Part shown: positions 12,199-18,969 of the stretch, piece after piece
How positions within the stretch are numbered: position 1 is the stretch's first letter
Layout: every line of letters begins with the position of its first letter
Source of the DNA: GCA-016700035 sp964646575
Lineage (GTDB): Bacteria > Patescibacteriota > Saccharimonadia > CAILAD01 > GCA-016700035
Direction: 5' to 3'
DNA length: 18,969 nt
NCBI GenBank assembly: GCA_964646575.1
Contig: CAZYFT010000011.1
Location: 1-18,969, forward strand
The notes under the pieces: generated by a model
The model's input: the letters and a program-made list of their open reading frames with translations, nothing else
Told to the model about the DNA's origin: nothing
The model's database searches: none
Made by a program: the position numbers and the translations under genes

Positions 12199-12579
12199 CT
12201 AGTCCTGATCCCAGCCGGAGCTGAAGTTGTTGCCGGAGCACGAATCGGGCAGCGTGACGGTTTCGCCGTCTTTGAGTCCTCGACCGAGTTCAGGCTGATC
12301 TGCGGTGACCATTGTGATGATGTCTTCAAGAGACACCGAGCGGTCGTTAGAGCCGTCGACATTGCTCAGGATCATGTACGTGAGACTGTCGCCTGGGTAG
12401 ACCTTGACGGTTTGCTCACCGGTGCATGAGGTGCCGGAACGCGAAACCAAGAGAATCAGGATGATGCCGATGATGGCCACGATCGTGATGGCCACGCCGT
12501 AAGGACGGAACGGCTCTCCGTCTTCGTACTCTCGCCCGGAGGACTCATGTCTGCGGGTGTGCTTGGGTTGTGGCGACAT
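12199..12579 (-). CDS. Membrane-anchored LysM-like protein with bracketing cysteines
   Basis: 126 residues. A hydrophilic basic/acidic N-terminus (to about residue 26) precedes a single helix (27-45). An exported domain follows, reading QTVKVYPGDSLTYMI ... ITMVTADQPELGRGLKDGETVTLPDSC, which fits the outline of a LysM peptidoglycan-binding fold (PGDSL start, NP.L-like middle, G..V.LP end). Two cysteines (52 and 114) bracket the domain and could form a disulfide. The assignment is by outline only; the inserted NVDGSNDRSVS makes it a divergent LysM. The start ATG 12579 has AAGGAG five bases upstream, and a strong TTGACT/TATAAT promoter lies behind it. The gene appears more GC-rich than its neighbours. 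Confidence 0.65.
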   Translation of the reverse strand: MSPQPKHTRRHESSGREYEDGEPFRPYGVAITIVAIIGIILILLVSRSGTSCTGEQTVKVYPGDSLTYMILSNVDGSNDRSVSLEDIITMVTADQPELGRGLKDGETVTLPDSCSGNNFSSGWDQD

Positions 12580-12614
12580 GCCAACTCCTTAGGGAGGGGT
12601 GCAATAACTGTATT

Positions 12615-12642
12615 ATTATAACAAAAAATATAAAAAAGTCAA
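12615..12642 (-). promoter_or_regulatory. Promoter of the LysM-like gene
   Basis: On the minus strand TTGACT (12642-12637), a 16-base spacer and a perfect TATAAT (12620-12615). It is the best promoter match in the window. Confidence 0.8.
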
Positions 12643-12668
12643 TATAAGGGAATCATCATACATTCCTG

Positions 12669-12674
12669 TACAAT
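12669..12674 (+). promoter_or_regulatory. -10 box of pyruvate kinase; probable leaderless mRNA
   Basis: TACAAT ends six bases before the ATG at 12681, so transcription would begin at or within a base or two of the start codon. No ribosome site is possible in between. A clear -35 was not found. Confidence 0.5.
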
Positions 12675-12680
12675 GTAAGC

Positions 12681-14096
12681 ATGAGCAGAATCAATGCCAG
12701 TCAATATAAAAAGACTAAGATCATTGCCACAATTGGTCCGGCGAGCGAAGAAAAAATCGAAGCCCTGCTAAAGTCGGGTGTAAATGGCGTGCGTTTAAAC
12801 TTTTCGCATAATCGCCATAGCTGGCATGCTGGCGTAATGCGCCGCGTGCGCGAAACAGCCCATAAACTCAAGCGGTCCGTAGCGATAATTCAGGATTTGC
12901 AGGGACCAAAAATTCGTGTCGCTACCGTACCGGAAATGCTCACCGTCGCAGCAGGTGACACATTAGAGTTTGCCCTCGAGGGCTCGCATAAGCCCGGACA
13001 AATCCCAATTCAGTACGATTTTACAAACGAAGTTAAAAAAGGTGAGCGACTTTTATTGCGCGACGGCCAGGTAACAACTGAAATTACCTCAGTGCGCGCT
13101 GGCGTGGTGAAAGTGCGTGTTTTAAGCGGCGGTAAGTTTGGTTCACAGCACGGCATTAATTTGCCGGATACGCTGATTGAGGGATCAAAGCTGACCAAAA
13201 AAGATCTAGAAGACGTAAAGTTTGGTCTTAAGCAAGACATAGATTATATTGCTCTTTCGTTTATTCATACCGCCGAAGACGTTGAGCGTCTCCGGGCGAT
13301 TATTAAAAAATCTAAACGCAATGTGCGCATCATCTCAAAAATTGAGACTGCACCTGCTGTAGAAAATTTGCATGAAATTATCGAAGCATCAGACGCGGTG
13401 ATGATTGCTCGCGGAGATTTGGCAACCGAGACGAGCCCAGAACTTGTACCAATTGTAGGGCGCAAGATTATTCGAATTTGTCGCGAAAAAAAGCGTCCGG
13501 TAATTATGGCGACGCAAATGCTCGAGTCGATGACAACAAACCTGCAGCCGACACGTGCCGAAGTAAATGATGTGGCAACTGCAGTATCACTTGGCGTAGA
13601 TGCGGTGATGCTCTCAGGGGAAACGGCTACGGGTGCTTTTCCGGTTGAGACAGTGCAGATGATGAAGCGAATTATTCTATCAACCGAAGCATTTCTCGCC
13701 GAAACCCATCAGCTCGGCACGGCTCACAAGCTTACAGCCGCACACACTGCTCAAGACGCCGTGAGCCTGGCGGCAATTACGCTCGCCAATCATGTTGGGG
13801 CCAAGCTGATACTAGCTGAAACACTTACGGGCTCGACGGCACTTTCTATCTCCTCGATGCGGCCGAACGCCTCTATCATTATGGCGAGCCCCGATGAGCG
13901 AGTGTGCAATCAGATTGCCATTGTGTGGGGTGGCAAATCGTTCCAGGTGCCAAAAGGTCGACTTATTCATGCTGAAGTGTTGGCTGAATTTCGTAAGCGT
14001 GGCGCACTAGATGCTGGAGATGTAGTGGTTTCGGCTTTTGGGACACACGTTGGTGTAGCTGGAAAAACTGATACAGTCAGGCTTGTGGTGGCTTAA
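12681..14096 (+). CDS. pyk: Pyruvate kinase
   Basis: 471 residues, a usual length for bacterial pyruvate kinase (phosphoenolpyruvate + ADP to pyruvate + ATP, the last step of glycolysis). The start KTKIIATIGPAS leads to the active-site NGVRLNFSH (Arg38, Asn40, Ser42, His43). The B domain spans about 75-170. Catalytic Lys220 and metal ligand Glu222 lie in IISKIETAPAVENL, with Asp246 in MIARGDLATE. Further conserved segments are VIMATQMLESM, PTRAEVNDVATAV and DAVMLSGETATG. The C-terminal domain (about 340-471) is complete. The ATG at 12681 is chosen because an apparent -10 box leaves no room for an upstream start. A small membrane-protein gene follows directly (TAAGTG). Confidence 0.97.
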   Translation: MSRINASQYKKTKIIATIGPASEEKIEALLKSGVNGVRLNFSHNRHSWHAGVMRRVRETAHKLKRSVAIIQDLQGPKIRVATVPEMLTVAAGDTLEFALEGSHKPGQIPIQYDFTNEVKKGERLLLRDGQVTTEITSVRAGVVKVRVLSGGKFGSQHGINLPDTLIEGSKLTKKDLEDVKFGLKQDIDYIALSFIHTAEDVERLRAIIKKSKRNVRIISKIETAPAVENLHEIIEASDAVMIARGDLATETSPELVPIVGRKIIRICREKKRPVIMATQMLESMTTNLQPTRAEVNDVATAVSLGVDAVMLSGETATGAFPVETVQMMKRIILSTEAFLAETHQLGTAHKLTAAHTAQDAVSLAAITLANHVGAKLILAETLTGSTALSISSMRPNASIIMASPDERVCNQIAIVWGGKSFQVPKGRLIHAEVLAEFRKRGALDAGDVVVSAFGTHVGVAGKTDTVRLVVA

Positions 14097-14537
14097 GTGG
14101 CAGCAAAAAAACCGGTAAAGCGCACGGTGGCAAATAAGCCGCGTCAGGTTAGAAAAACCCGTACCAGTGGACAGTATGTTGCCAATGTTCCGCCACCGCC
14201 AAAACGTTTGCCAAAATATACACGTTGGTGGCAGGCAGTTTTCTTTACGCCATTTCTGCTGATCGAATTTTGGCTAGCATGGTCATTCTCTCTGGAGCTT
14301 CTAGCAAATTGCGGGTATGAGCAAGCCTACATACTACCTTTGTGGTGTGAGCCAAACGGAAAAATTTATGTAGCCTTGCAGCTTTCGGTGGTTCTGAGCC
14401 TATTAGCGCTTGGGCTCTATGCAATGCGACTGGCCTACCGGCAAGGGGTACGTTGGCGCTTTTTGGTGGTCTATACGATGGTTATTTTGTTTGGGCAATA
14501 CATGCTCTCTCGCTTACTGGCGATCGCTCTTTTTTAG
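14097..14537 (+). CDS. Small membrane protein between pyruvate kinase and TPI, unknown function
   Basis: 146 residues with a GTG start directly after the pyruvate-kinase TAA, so the two are translationally linked. About 40 basic, Pro-rich cytoplasmic-type residues (AAKKPVKRTVANKPRQ ... PPPPKRLPK) precede three hydrophobic helices (about 45-68, 92-112, 120-142). Two cysteines lie in the loop after helix 1 (LANCGYEQ and PLWCEPNG). No family recognised. The tail could bind nucleic acid or acidic lipid; position alone suggests no metabolic role. Confidence 0.72.
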   Translation: MAAKKPVKRTVANKPRQVRKTRTSGQYVANVPPPPKRLPKYTRWWQAVFFTPFLLIEFWLAWSFSLELLANCGYEQAYILPLWCEPNGKIYVALQLSVVLSLLALGLYAMRLAYRQGVRWRFLVVYTMVILFGQYMLSRLLAIALF

Positions 14538-14551
14538 TGCTCACAAAATGC

Positions 14552-14557
14552 TACAAT
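14552..14557 (+). promoter_or_regulatory. Extended -10 box of triosephosphate isomerase
   Basis: TGC-TACAAT, with TACAAT at 14552-14557, 14 bases before the ATG at 14572. The predicted leader is about eight bases and has no ribosome site. Confidence 0.48.
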
Positions 14558-14571
14558 AGAACATAACCGTT

Positions 14572-15336
14572 ATGATGAAAAAAACCTACATTGTTGGTAA
14601 CTGGAAAATGTATTGCTCGCCAGCTGAAGCAAGTCTTTTGGTAAATCGCCTTAAAAAGGAGGTAGGTCGCGTCCCGGCAGAGGTGCAGGTAGTTCTGTGT
14701 CCGCCATCGGTAGATCTGACAACCGTGCGACACGAACTCTCGGAGCACGATAAATTCTCATTGGGCGTGCAGAATGCTTATCCAATGGATGAAGGAGCTT
14801 TTACGGGTGAAGTTAGTGTGGCGATGGTGGCAGATTTGGTGCAGTATGTGCTCTGCGGACATTCCGAGCGCCGACATACTTTTCATGAGCGTGATGGCTT
14901 AATCGCTCAGAAAGTTGCAGCTACTAGGCGGTATGGTCTCACGCCAATTTTGTGTGTGGGAGAAACGCGTCATGAGCGGGAATCGCGCCATGCCAAGCAG
15001 GTAGTTGCTGACCAATTAGAAACGGGTCTCTCGCTGCTTACTCCGGAGGAAATGGGCGATGTAATTATTGCCTACGAGCCAGTTTGGGCTATTGGAAGCG
15101 GTGAAAGTGCCAAGCCGGATGATGCTCGCGAAATGTTTGAATATATTCGTAAAAGCCTATCGGCTATTCATGGCTCGGCTCTCGCTCAGGCTGTGCCGCT
15201 ACTGTATGGTGGAAGCGTAAATGCTGGCAATGCTGCAAGCTATCTCAAGCTGCACGACTGCCAAGGACTCTTGGTTGGTGGCGCGAGTACAAACTATAAG
15301 AGCTTCGCCACGATTATCGAAAAAGCTGCCGCATAA
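14572..15336 (+). CDS. tpiA: Triosephosphate isomerase
   Basis: 254 residues, the usual length. It interconverts glyceraldehyde-3-phosphate and dihydroxyacetone phosphate. The phosphate and substrate residues of the N-terminal motif VGNWKM (Asn10, Lys12) are present, as are the catalytic histidine in LCGHSERR (His97), the catalytic glutamate in AYEPVWAIG (Glu169), the following flexible-loop region, and the phosphate-binding YGGSVN and LLVGGAS segments. A second ATG follows at 14575. The gene has its own promoter with a very short leader and belongs to a glycolysis cluster with pyruvate kinase. Confidence 0.97.
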   Translation: MMKKTYIVGNWKMYCSPAEASLLVNRLKKEVGRVPAEVQVVLCPPSVDLTTVRHELSEHDKFSLGVQNAYPMDEGAFTGEVSVAMVADLVQYVLCGHSERRHTFHERDGLIAQKVAATRRYGLTPILCVGETRHERESRHAKQVVADQLETGLSLLTPEEMGDVIIAYEPVWAIGSGESAKPDDAREMFEYIRKSLSAIHGSALAQAVPLLYGGSVNAGNAASYLKLHDCQGLLVGGASTNYKSFATIIEKAAA

Positions 15337-15345
15337 AGCTCAACC

Positions 15346-15373
15346 TTGTCTTTTCTTGTTCTCATGGTAACCT
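15346..15373 (+). promoter_or_regulatory. Promoter of inorganic pyrophosphatase
   Basis: TTGTCT (15346-15351), a 16-base spacer and TAACCT (15368-15373) with an extended -10 TGG. Unlike pyk and tpiA, a normal ribosome site (GGAG, 15392-15395) follows. Confidence 0.42.
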
Positions 15374-15400
15374 AAATAACGTAACTAGCTTGGAGAAAGT

Positions 15401-15922
15401 ATGTCTTTAAAGAATGTTGGAATTGGTGAAAAAGCCCCGGAAGTGGTAAATGTTGTTATTGAAATTCCGCGTGGCCAACTGAAAAATAAGTATGAAGTTG
15501 ATAAAGATACTGGCGCAGTATTTTTGGACCGCGTAAATAACGTTGCGTTTGGCTATCCATACGACTATGGTTATGTGCCACAAACTTTGTGTGATGACGG
15601 CGATCCGCTAGACGCCTTAGTATTGATCGACGAACCGCTCTATCCTGGCGTAGTTGTTCCTTGTCGTGCAATTGGTATGGTGCGTATGGTTGATGATGGT
15701 GAAGGCGACGAAAAGCTTATTTGTGTTGCTGCTAAAGACGCAACTAAGGACTATCTCACGGAAGTTGATCAGCTTGGCGATGATTTTAAGAAATACGTTG
15801 AGCATTTCTATAGCCACTATAAAGACTGGAAAAACGACTGGTCTGGTGTGGATGTACATTTTGACGGCTGGACTGATGCCGCTGGTGCTCGCGAACATAT
15901 CGCAAAAACTCGCAGCAAGTAA
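15401..15922 (+). CDS. ppa: Inorganic pyrophosphatase (soluble, family I)
   Basis: 173 residues, the usual size of a bacterial family I enzyme, which hydrolyses pyrophosphate to drive biosynthesis. Conserved features are EIPRGQLKNKYEVD at 21-34, GYPYDYGYVPQTL at 51-63, and the signature DDGDPLDALVL at 65-75 with the metal-binding aspartates (66, 68, 71). VVPCRAIGMVRMVDDGEGDEK and the C-terminal FYSHYKDWK follow. The start ATG 15401 has GGAG five bases upstream. Its stop is separated by one base from the stop of the convergent gene at 15924, and I see no terminator between them. Confidence 0.97.
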   Translation: MSLKNVGIGEKAPEVVNVVIEIPRGQLKNKYEVDKDTGAVFLDRVNNVAFGYPYDYGYVPQTLCDDGDPLDALVLIDEPLYPGVVVPCRAIGMVRMVDDGEGDEKLICVAAKDATKDYLTEVDQLGDDFKKYVEHFYSHYKDWKNDWSGVDVHFDGWTDAAGAREHIAKTRSK

Positions 15923-15923
15923 A

Positions 15924-16913
15924 TTATTCGGCGAGTTTCATCGAGGTTGTATTGATCGCCTTGAGATATTCATAGTGTATGGCAATGGTGTCGGCGCCTA
16001 AAAGGCCGCGCTGAAAATCTGCAACCGTAGCATTAATCTGTGCGGTGGTTTCTTGATCACTACGCTCGCGTAGCTCGTTAATTGTTGCCCAGGCGGTGTC
16101 GCGCACGTTGTGCTGGCTGTAAAGTATCAGCTGTTTGCCCTCATAAGTTCCGGCAAGCATGGTAATAATCTCAGGGGTGTAGGCGCTGCTAGTTCGATTG
16201 GTGATATAGCTCAAGCCCCGGAAGCGATTTTCAGACACCGATACGGGTGTGAGGTGCTGACGACCTCCTGCTTCTGAGCTCAGACGAGGGTTTGGTATAC
16301 TCGGGGCTAGTGCACTGACATTTTCTGGTGTGATGACAGTTAGATCGTTAAACCATTTTTGTTTTTGGCTGGCGGTCATAGGTACAACATTTTTGTCAGT
16401 TTTCAGCCATTCCGTGACATCCATAATTGCAATATAGTTACCAGAAACAATGCTGGTATTCGAGCTGGAGAGTGGCGAGAATTTAGAGGTGAGTGCTTGT
16501 GTGAGGGTGCTATTTTCCCAGGGGTAAGCTTTACTTGGAGAATTAGCAAAAGCTGCATCCCAAGCAGTCGGAACGGTAATTTTGAGGTTGTAGGGCACAT
16601 TAAAACTGGCGGCATTGCGCACAAACACTCGCTCGGGGCCGAAATCCGAAGTTGCGTTTGGGTCAACGGAGGGCTTTGGAGTAATAACGAGATTGTTTTC
16701 AGTGGTTTCTTTCTTGGTATTTTTCGCGATAGTCAGAATGATGACGGGCACCATAACAATCAGGAGGATCGTCACGATAGAAATAATCGCTATTTTGATG
16801 AGCTTACGCTTTTGTCGCTCGGCAGGAGTGAGCTCCGGGTCGTTGCCCTTTTTCGCAAATTCTTTTTCGCCGGTCGGAACTGGCATTGTATCGTTTGGGG
16901 GCGTTGGTTCCAT
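15924..16913 (-). CDS. Membrane-anchored extracytoplasmic protein, unknown function
   Basis: 329 residues. A cytoplasmic, Pro- and charge-rich N-terminus (about 1-38), then one strong helix (40-63), then about 265 residues outside. The outside part contains a Thr/Pro-rich linker and FNVPYNLKITVPTAWDAAF, SGNYIAIMDVTEWLKTD and SVSENRFRGLSYITN segments that look like a beta-rich domain. I do not recognise a family; the layout (anchor, linker, globular domain) is common for surface proteins of Patescibacteria. A TATACT box ends nine bases before the ATG at 16913, and no ribosome site is visible. It is convergent with ppa and divergent from the helicase gene. Confidence 0.72.
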   Translation of the reverse strand: MEPTPPNDTMPVPTGEKEFAKKGNDPELTPAERQKRKLIKIAIISIVTILLIVMVPVIILTIAKNTKKETTENNLVITPKPSVDPNATSDFGPERVFVRNAASFNVPYNLKITVPTAWDAAFANSPSKAYPWENSTLTQALTSKFSPLSSSNTSIVSGNYIAIMDVTEWLKTDKNVVPMTASQKQKWFNDLTVITPENVSALAPSIPNPRLSSEAGGRQHLTPVSVSENRFRGLSYITNRTSSAYTPEIITMLAGTYEGKQLILYSQHNVRDTAWATINELRERSDQETTAQINATVADFQRGLLGADTIAIHYEYLKAINTTSMKLAE

Positions 16914-16922
16914 AATGTTTTA

Positions 16923-16928
16923 AGTATA
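16923..16928 (-). promoter_or_regulatory. -10 box of the gene at 16913; probable leaderless mRNA
   Basis: TATACT on the minus strand ends nine bases before the ATG. No good -35 is seen. Confidence 0.42.
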
Positions 16929-17000
16929 CAGTTTTTGCATGATCAGCACACATAAGGCATAAGAGTTTTCGTACCACTTTCGGCTTATGCTTTCTTCAGG

Positions 17001-17006
17001 TAAAAT
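17001..17006 (+). promoter_or_regulatory. -10 box of the helicase gene; probable leaderless mRNA
   Basis: TAAAAT ends seven bases before the ATG at 17014, with no ribosome site between. A -35 is not clear (TTTCGG at 16978-16983 at best). Confidence 0.42.
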
Positions 17007-17013
17007 AGAGAAT

Positions 17014-18969
17014 ATGCACGCACTCTTGCAAGATCTCAATGAAGCCCAGCGCGATGGAGTGTTGGCGGTAGATGGGCCAGTGTTGATGTTGGCCGGAGCT
17101 GGCTCTGGTAAGACAAAAACGCTCACGCATCGTATCGCCTATTTGGTTGAAGAAAAGAAGATTCATCCTTCGCATATTCTTGCCGTAACATTTACGAATA
17201 AAGCCGCAACCGAAATGCGCCAAAGGCTTAATGGTCTTTTGGGTCGAGACAGTGACGATAAGAGTTACATGCCATTTTTGGGTACCTTTCATGCGATCGC
17301 AGTACGGATTTTGCGACGCGAAGCCATGCACCTAGGTTATCCGCAGGGCTTTGTTATTTACGATGAGGCTGATGCCCAAGCAGTTGTGAAGCTAGTCTGT
17401 AAGGATCTTGGTATTCAAGAAAAAGTATTTACACCGCAGTCGATTCGCTCTTCAATTTCTTCTGCTAAAAACGAGTTGATGTTGCCGGGCGAATACGCCA
17501 AGCTGGCGCAGGGGAGAGTGCAAGAGACGGCTGCTCGGGTGTATCCAGAGTATCAAAAACGCTTGCGCGAAAACGGTGCCATGGATTTTGACGATATCAT
17601 TATGCTAACCGCGCGTTTGTTTGATGAAAATCCTGAAGTGCTCGCACGTTACCAAAAACAGTTTGCTTATATATTAGTGGATGAGTATCAAGACACGAAT
17701 CATGCGCAATACAAACTCATTCAACTTCTGGCACAAGGGCATAATAATGTATGCGTGGTTGGCGATGATTGGCAGTCTATTTATTCTTGGCGCGGCGCAA
17801 ACTACGAAAATATCTTAAATTTTGAGTCCGACTATCCTAACGCCAAGGTGATTAAACTTGAGCAAAACTATCGTTCGACGCAGCACATCTTAGATGCCGC
17901 ACATTCGGTAATCACAAAGAATACAGTGCGTACCGATAAGCAGCTTTTTACGCAGCTGGGTGAAGGCGAGAAAATTATTATTCAACAAGTTGCAGACGAA
18001 CAGGCTGAGGGGCAATTTGTAATTCAGACGATTGATCGCTTGGTGGCCGAGCAAGGCTACAGGCATTCGGATTGCGCTGTGTTGTACCGTACGAATGCCC
18101 AATCGCGCAGCCTAGAAGAATCATTTTTGCGCTACAATATGCCGTATCAAATTGTTGGTGGTCTACGCTTCTATGAGCGCAAAGAAATTAAAGACACATT
18201 GGCCTACATGCGCTTTGTGGCGAATCCGCAAGACACTGTGAGTTGGCGTCGGATTGTCAATGTGCCGGCGCGCGGGTTAGGAGATAAGTCACTCTCCGTC
18301 ATGAGCGATTATGCTGCTGTGCAAGATGTAGATATTCTCACGGCTTGTGCGAGTGCGGCCGAAGTGCCGGGGCTGACGCCAAAAGCCAAGGCTGCTTTTG
18401 AAGATTTTGCCACACTTATTCACGATTTTCGCGAAGCCTCTGAGCGACTCCCGGTGGCTGAGTTAGCCGAACTTATTCTGAAGAAAACCGGCTATTTGGA
18501 TGCACTCAATGATGGTTCTTTGACGGCAGGGGATAGGATAGAAAACGTTCAGGAGTTTCTCGGCGTGGCACGTGGTTTTGGTACGACGGCGTTGGAGGAA
18601 TTTTTATCGGAAATTTCGCTGGTGACGGACCTTGATAGTTGGGAGGCGAGTACTGATGCGGTGACACTCATGACGCTGCACGCAGCTAAGGGCTTGGAGT
18701 TTCGGGTGGTGTTTATGATTGGCATGGAAGAAGGAATTTTTCCGCATTCACGCACATTGTTCGAGCCGGCCGAGCTAGAGGAAGAGCGCCGGCTTTGTTA
18801 TGTGGGGATGACCAGGGCACGTGAGCGGCTGTATCTCACGCATGCGACGATGCGCTTATTGTATGGATCGACACAACGTAATGCGATTTCGCGTTTTGTT
18901 ATGGAGATCCCACCAGATTATTGTGAATCGGGCTTGATTGCTAACGCCCATCGGCTGGGAGTTGGAGCG
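17014..18969 (+). CDS. pcrA: UvrD/PcrA-type DNA helicase (SF1A), 3' end off window
   Basis: 652 codons are visible, open to the right edge. The protein begins MHALLQDLNEAQRDGVLAVDGP; Q-motif NEAQ and Walker A AGAGSGKT (27-34) are followed by ILAVTFTNKAATEM (motif Ia), FLGTFHAIAVRIL (Ib), YILVDEYQDTN (II), VVGDDWQSIYSWRGA (III), LEQNYRST (IV), a 2B-like region, VTLMTLHAAKGLEF (V) and RRLCYVGMTRARERLYL (VI). This is the complete superfamily 1A helicase set for replication-associated and repair unwinding (3'-5'). What remains to the right is the C-terminal tail. The motif II sequence DEYQDTN replaces the more usual DEFQDTN. The start ATG 17014 follows the -10 box by seven bases. Confidence 0.94.
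   Translation, partial: MHALLQDLNEAQRDGVLAVDGPVLMLAGAGSGKTKTLTHRIAYLVEEKKIHPSHILAVTFTNKAATEMRQRLNGLLGRDSDDKSYMPFLGTFHAIAVRILRREAMHLGYPQGFVIYDEADAQAVVKLVCKDLGIQEKVFTPQSIRSSISSAKNELMLPGEYAKLAQGRVQETAARVYPEYQKRLRENGAMDFDDIIMLTARLFDENPEVLARYQKQFAYILVDEYQDTNHAQYKLIQLLAQGHNNVCVVGDDWQSIYSWRGANYENILNFESDYPNAKVIKLEQNYRSTQHILDAAHSVITKNTVRTDKQLFTQLGEGEKIIIQQVADEQAEGQFVIQTIDRLVAEQGYRHSDCAVLYRTNAQSRSLEESFLRYNMPYQIVGGLRFYERKEIKDTLAYMRFVANPQDTVSWRRIVNVPARGLGDKSLSVMSDYAAVQDVDILTACASAAEVPGLTPKAKAAFEDFATLIHDFREASERLPVAELAELILKKTGYLDALNDGSLTAGDRIENVQEFLGVARGFGTTALEEFLSEISLVTDLDSWEASTDAVTLMTLHAAKGLEFRVVFMIGMEEGIFPHSRTLFEPAELEEERRLCYVGMTRARERLYLTHATMRLLYGSTQRNAISRFVMEIPPDYCESGLIANAHRLGVGA

Overview
The window looks like a draft scaffold from a member of Candidatus Saccharibacteria (TM7, Patescibacteria), an episymbiont lineage usually attached to actinobacteria. 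Reasons: a Saccharibacteria-style serine-recombinase C-terminus, a VirD4/TraG fragment, a replication-relaxation protein, an IS1595 transposase, a heliorhodopsin, very short mRNA leaders on core genes, and the standard genetic code (TGA used as stop). This assignment is inference from protein resemblance. A run of exactly 100 N (9809-9908) marks a scaffold gap.

The left half is dominated by one mobile unit that I can delimit from sequence: 558-8899 (8,342 bp). It has 25-bp terminal inverted repeats (22/25 identical), a perfect 8-bp target duplication ATAAGTAA (550-557 and 8900-8907), and an IS1595-family transposase at its right end. Cargo, left to right: a truncated VirD4/TraG coupling-ATPase gene (-), an HxlR-type regulator (-), divergent from a MacB/LolD-type ABC ATPase and a large FtsX-like permease (+), then a block with two paralogous small secreted four-cysteine proteins (the second frameshifted) flanking two membrane-protein genes. 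Next come a structured RNA leader before a frameshifted GWSNRETW-type small gene, a replication-relaxation protein (-), and a small acidic ORF overlapping the transposase antisense. The secreted-protein genes are GC-rich and resemble Streptomyces-type secreted proteins. The cargo reads as a secretion/antagonism or host-interaction cassette; that is inference.

Outside the transposon, the far left holds the C-terminal remnant of a large serine recombinase. To the right, a hairpin leader precedes a small conserved gene (9064-9312), followed by a signal-peptide-bearing coiled-coil protein cut by the gap, an OmpR-type response regulator (5' end lost in the gap) overlapping its histidine kinase, and a heliorhodopsin with its own promoter. 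Signal transduction and a photoreceptor are thus adjacent.

The right part is core metabolism and replication/repair: a Cys-bracketed LysM-like membrane protein (-), pyruvate kinase, a small membrane protein, triosephosphate isomerase, inorganic pyrophosphatase, a membrane-anchored unknown protein (-), and a UvrD/PcrA helicase running off the right edge. Several of these core genes have their -10 box 6-14 nt before the start codon, suggesting leaderless or near-leaderless mRNAs.
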